Below are positions 7,955-9,058 of a stretch of DNA of 9,058 nt, piece after piece (within the stretch, counting starts at the first letter, position 1; each line of letters opens with the position of its first letter). Origin of the DNA: a bacterium (lineage in GTDB: Bacteria; SZUA-79; Acidulodesulfobacterales; Acidulodesulfobacteraceae); contig JAJYYR010000027.1 of the NCBI GenBank assembly GCA_021800805.1, positions 1 to 9,058 on the forward strand. Direction: 5' to 3'. Position numbers and translations under genes: made by a program. The notes under the pieces are model-generated. The model was not told where the DNA came from. It was given only the letters and a program-made list of their open reading frames with translations, and ran no database searches.

Positions 7955-8040
7955 AAATTATAAAAAAGAAAGTTATTAATTATATTTTAAACTTCGGTTT
8001 CTGTTCCATTTGACAAAACATGTGAAGAAGGTTTACAATA

Positions 8041-8160
8041 AACTTAATCCAAACACTGAAAGACACGGTCGTCTCGCCTGGATGCAAAAAGGCAAGATGA
8101 ACAGGAGGTGAGCCCGATGGGAGCTTGCCTTGTTTAGCCACATTCCTTTCTAATGATTTC
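8041..8160 (+). other. GC-richer island with stem-loop, perfect SD and a six-codon ORF; nature unknown
   Basis: This block is clearly richer in G and C than its surroundings. AAGGCAAG (8089-8096) and CTTGCCTT (8124-8131) are perfect 8-base arms of a stem-loop, and GCCC/GGG(A)GC pairs inside it. The loop carries AGGAGGTGA (8104-8112), a full complement to the 16S tail, followed at ideal distance by ATG (8117) and the tiny frame MGACLV ending in TAG (8135-8137). That arrangement could be a structured leader or non-coding RNA, the end of a mobile element, or a remnant of a gene with this sequence in another frame. A 61-codon frame on the opposite strand (8165-7980) starts at TTG with no ribosome site and is not accepted as a gene. 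I do not recognise an RNA family. Confidence 0.35.
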
Positions 8161-8202
8161 CCCAATTAATGATATAAGATTCAGTTATTCTCTTACTTTC
8201 AC

Positions 8203-8237
8203 CCACCACCGCGTATGGCGCGGTTGGAAAATGGTGG
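8203..8237. repeat. Two-part hairpin upstream of the DUF2442 remnant
   Basis: CCACCA (8203-8208) pairs with TGGTGG (8232-8237), and directly inside it CCGCG (8209-8213) pairs with CGCGG (8219-8223) around a five-base loop. An eight-base bulge sits on the 3' side. No T-tract follows, so it is not a classic terminator. It could be the 3' end of the structured island or a 5' leader element of the gene at 8298. Confidence 0.45.
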
Positions 8238-8297
8238 TTGAAAATAAAAACCTTTTTCCGGTAGAACCCTTAAAATAACAAAAACAAGGGATTAATT

Positions 8298-8569
8298 ATG
8301 TATTACGATATTAAGGAAGCTAAACATATGGGTAGATATAAATTGGAGATAACATTCGCAGACGGAAAACGGGGCATTGTGGATTTGGAAGATTATATAA
8401 AAAAAGCGGTATTTAAGAGGTTTTCCGATTTTAATTATTTTTTAAAATTTTATATATAGATGAGGAACTCTTTGTTTTATCTTGGACTGACGGATTGGAC
8501 ATTGCACCGGAATCAGTTTATGATAAGATATCGCGGAGCATGCAGGGTCTTACATATAAACGTGTATAA
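8298..8569 (+). pseudogene. DUF2442-family protein gene, frameshifted by a 2-base TA expansion
   Basis: From the ATG at 8298 (AAGGG nine bases upstream) the frame reads MYYDIKEAKHMGRYKLEITF, continues with DGKRGIVDLEDYIKKAVF, and stops at TAG 8457-8459 after 53 codons. Shifting by two bases at the TATATATA tract (8451-8458) restores the family sequence, DEELFVLSWTDGLDIAPES, and runs to TAA at 8567-8569. The repaired protein would be about 89 residues, the usual size for DUF2442. These are small proteins often found in pairs with DUF4160 and suspected to be toxin-antitoxin partners. No DUF4160 gene is visible upstream. The single lesion at a dinucleotide repeat suggests a recent event, possibly reversible slippage or a sequencing error. 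It is the only plus-strand gene in the window. Confidence 0.8.
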
Positions 8570-8664
8570 ACGAGCTTAGGATGCGTCGGCAACTACTTTT
8601 CTTTCGTTTTATCAAAAAATCTTGAGAATTTGATTTTTGCCTTTCAATACCCAACTGGTTTTTG

Positions 8665-8710
8665 CTTCTTTTTGACATCAAAAAGAAGTGGGGTTCGGGG
8701 CAAAGCCCCG
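8665..8710. terminator. Double hairpin, possibly a terminator or dispersed intergenic repeat
   Basis: CTTCTTTTTGA (8665-8675) and TCAAAAAGAAG (8678-8688) form a perfect 11-base inverted repeat with a 2-base spacer. A second perfect hairpin, CGGGGC-AAA-GCCCCG, lies at 8696-8710. On the minus strand the GC hairpin is followed by the T-rich arm, as in a terminator for the right-edge ORF, whose TGA stop (8680-8678) falls inside the repeat. I believe similar paired hairpins occur as dispersed repeats in other genomes, but I could not verify that here. Confidence 0.5.
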
Positions 8711-9058
8711 ATATATTGCCTTTAAAATTCTTTTTCTTTTCCGTTTTGCTTTTCTCCTTAATCTACTTTTTTTTCTTTTGAACAAGTCGTTTTGCATATA
8801 TTCAAATTCTTCCCAATCGTTAATTTTCCTTAGTGTAAATTCTATCTTTTCCCTGCATATCTTTGAGATTTCTTTGATGTTTTCCGGCTGCGGCATTATA
8901 TCGACTTCAACAAGCGAAATATGCCCCGGATTGCGTTTTAAAACTTTAGCGTGGAAAAATTTGTCAATAAGCAATTCTTTAATCTGATTTTCTATAAATT
9001 TTTTGGTAGCTTCGACTTTTGGAATCTCTCCGCCGCTAACTCTCACACAGAACTGGTC
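8678..9058 (-). CDS. Unknown small protein with a strongly basic C-terminus, open at the right edge
   Basis: The frame is open to the window edge (126 codons plus stop). A GTG at 9046 would give 122 residues, but codons for DQFC precede it in frame, so the true start may lie outside. I do not recognise the family. Predicted layout, numbered from the GTG: a helix at about 10-30, beta strands at 32-51 (HAKVLKRNPGHISLVEVDIM), a helix at 55-85, then a basic stretch at 90-106 (KRKKSRLRRKAKRKRKR) suited to nucleic-acid or ribosome binding. The last dozen residues (IYRGFAPNPTSF) are encoded by the hairpin sequence at 8665-8710, so the original C-terminus may have been shorter. A decayed copy of the 5' part lies at 7805-7916, and its mostly conservative differences support this frame as genuinely coding. 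Confidence 0.55.
   Translation of the reverse strand, partial: DQFCVRVSGGEIPKVEATKKFIENQIKELLIDKFFHAKVLKRNPGHISLVEVDIMPQPENIKEISKICREKIEFTLRKINDWEEFEYMQNDLFKRKKSRLRRKAKRKRKRILKAIYRGFAPNPTSF

Noticed and set aside
7980..8165. 61-codon minus-strand frame across the structured island
   Set aside because: TTG start with no ribosome site and no recognisable family. The sequence shows stems and a plus-strand SD instead. A remnant gene is not excluded.
8611..8639. Imperfect inverted repeat of ATCAAAAAATC and GATTTTTG as a terminator of the DUF2442 remnant
   Set aside because: The arms are AT-only apart from one pair, with a bulge and only a short T-run, so the stem is too weak to call.
8688..8987. 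99-codon plus-strand hydrophobic frame
   Set aside because: It is the complement of the basic, lysine-rich right-edge ORF. Lysine and glutamate codons read backwards give phenylalanine and leucine. The decayed copy supports the minus frame.
1..9058. CRISPR array, tRNA, rRNA, transposase or integrase
   Set aside because: I found no regularly spaced repeats, cloverleaf or rRNA-like sequence, and no recombinase motifs on either strand.

Overview
The window is a bacterial anti-phage defence island. Its six main genes all lie on the minus strand, so they are transcribed from right to left. The DNA is AT-rich. Most genes carry recognisable Shine-Dalgarno motifs (AGGAG, GAGGG, AGGAAG), so the host uses canonical ribosome binding sites. 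I could not place the organism more precisely than a low-GC bacterium with SD-led genes. No rRNA, tRNA, CRISPR array, transposase or integrase is visible.

Right part (about 7,690-9,058): non-core DNA. It holds a small ORF that runs off the right edge (unknown family, very basic C-terminus), a decayed second copy of its 5' part with stop codons about 1.1 kb away, a plus-strand DUF2442-type gene broken by a 2-base TA slip, and a hairpin-rich island of unknown nature. This looks like old accessory sequence in decay.

Middle (6,280-7,691): a two-gene Kiwa system. kwaA (four-helix membrane protein) and kwaB (DUF4868 family) overlap by one base, behind a plausible promoter. This segment is visibly more AT-rich than the genes to its left, which suggests separate acquisition.

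Left part (1-6,167): a compact four-gene run with its own likely promoter. In order of transcription it encodes a D12-class (Dam-like) adenine methyltransferase, a HerA-type hexameric ATPase/translocase, a NurA-type nuclease with a zinc-ribbon insert, and an Mrr-nuclease/SF2-helicase protein resembling the N-terminal half of single-chain Type ISP restriction enzymes. The last gene runs off the left edge after 639 codons. Gaps are 10, 17 and 66 bases, so co-expression is likely.

Working model (inference): the methyltransferase marks self DNA, while HerA-NurA and the Mrr-helicase protein are two DNA-translocating nuclease modules that attack unmarked DNA. HerA-NurA pairs, D12 methylases and Type ISP enzymes are each known. 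Their combination in one tight operon beside Kiwa is the most interesting feature here and may be an undescribed composite restriction-type system.
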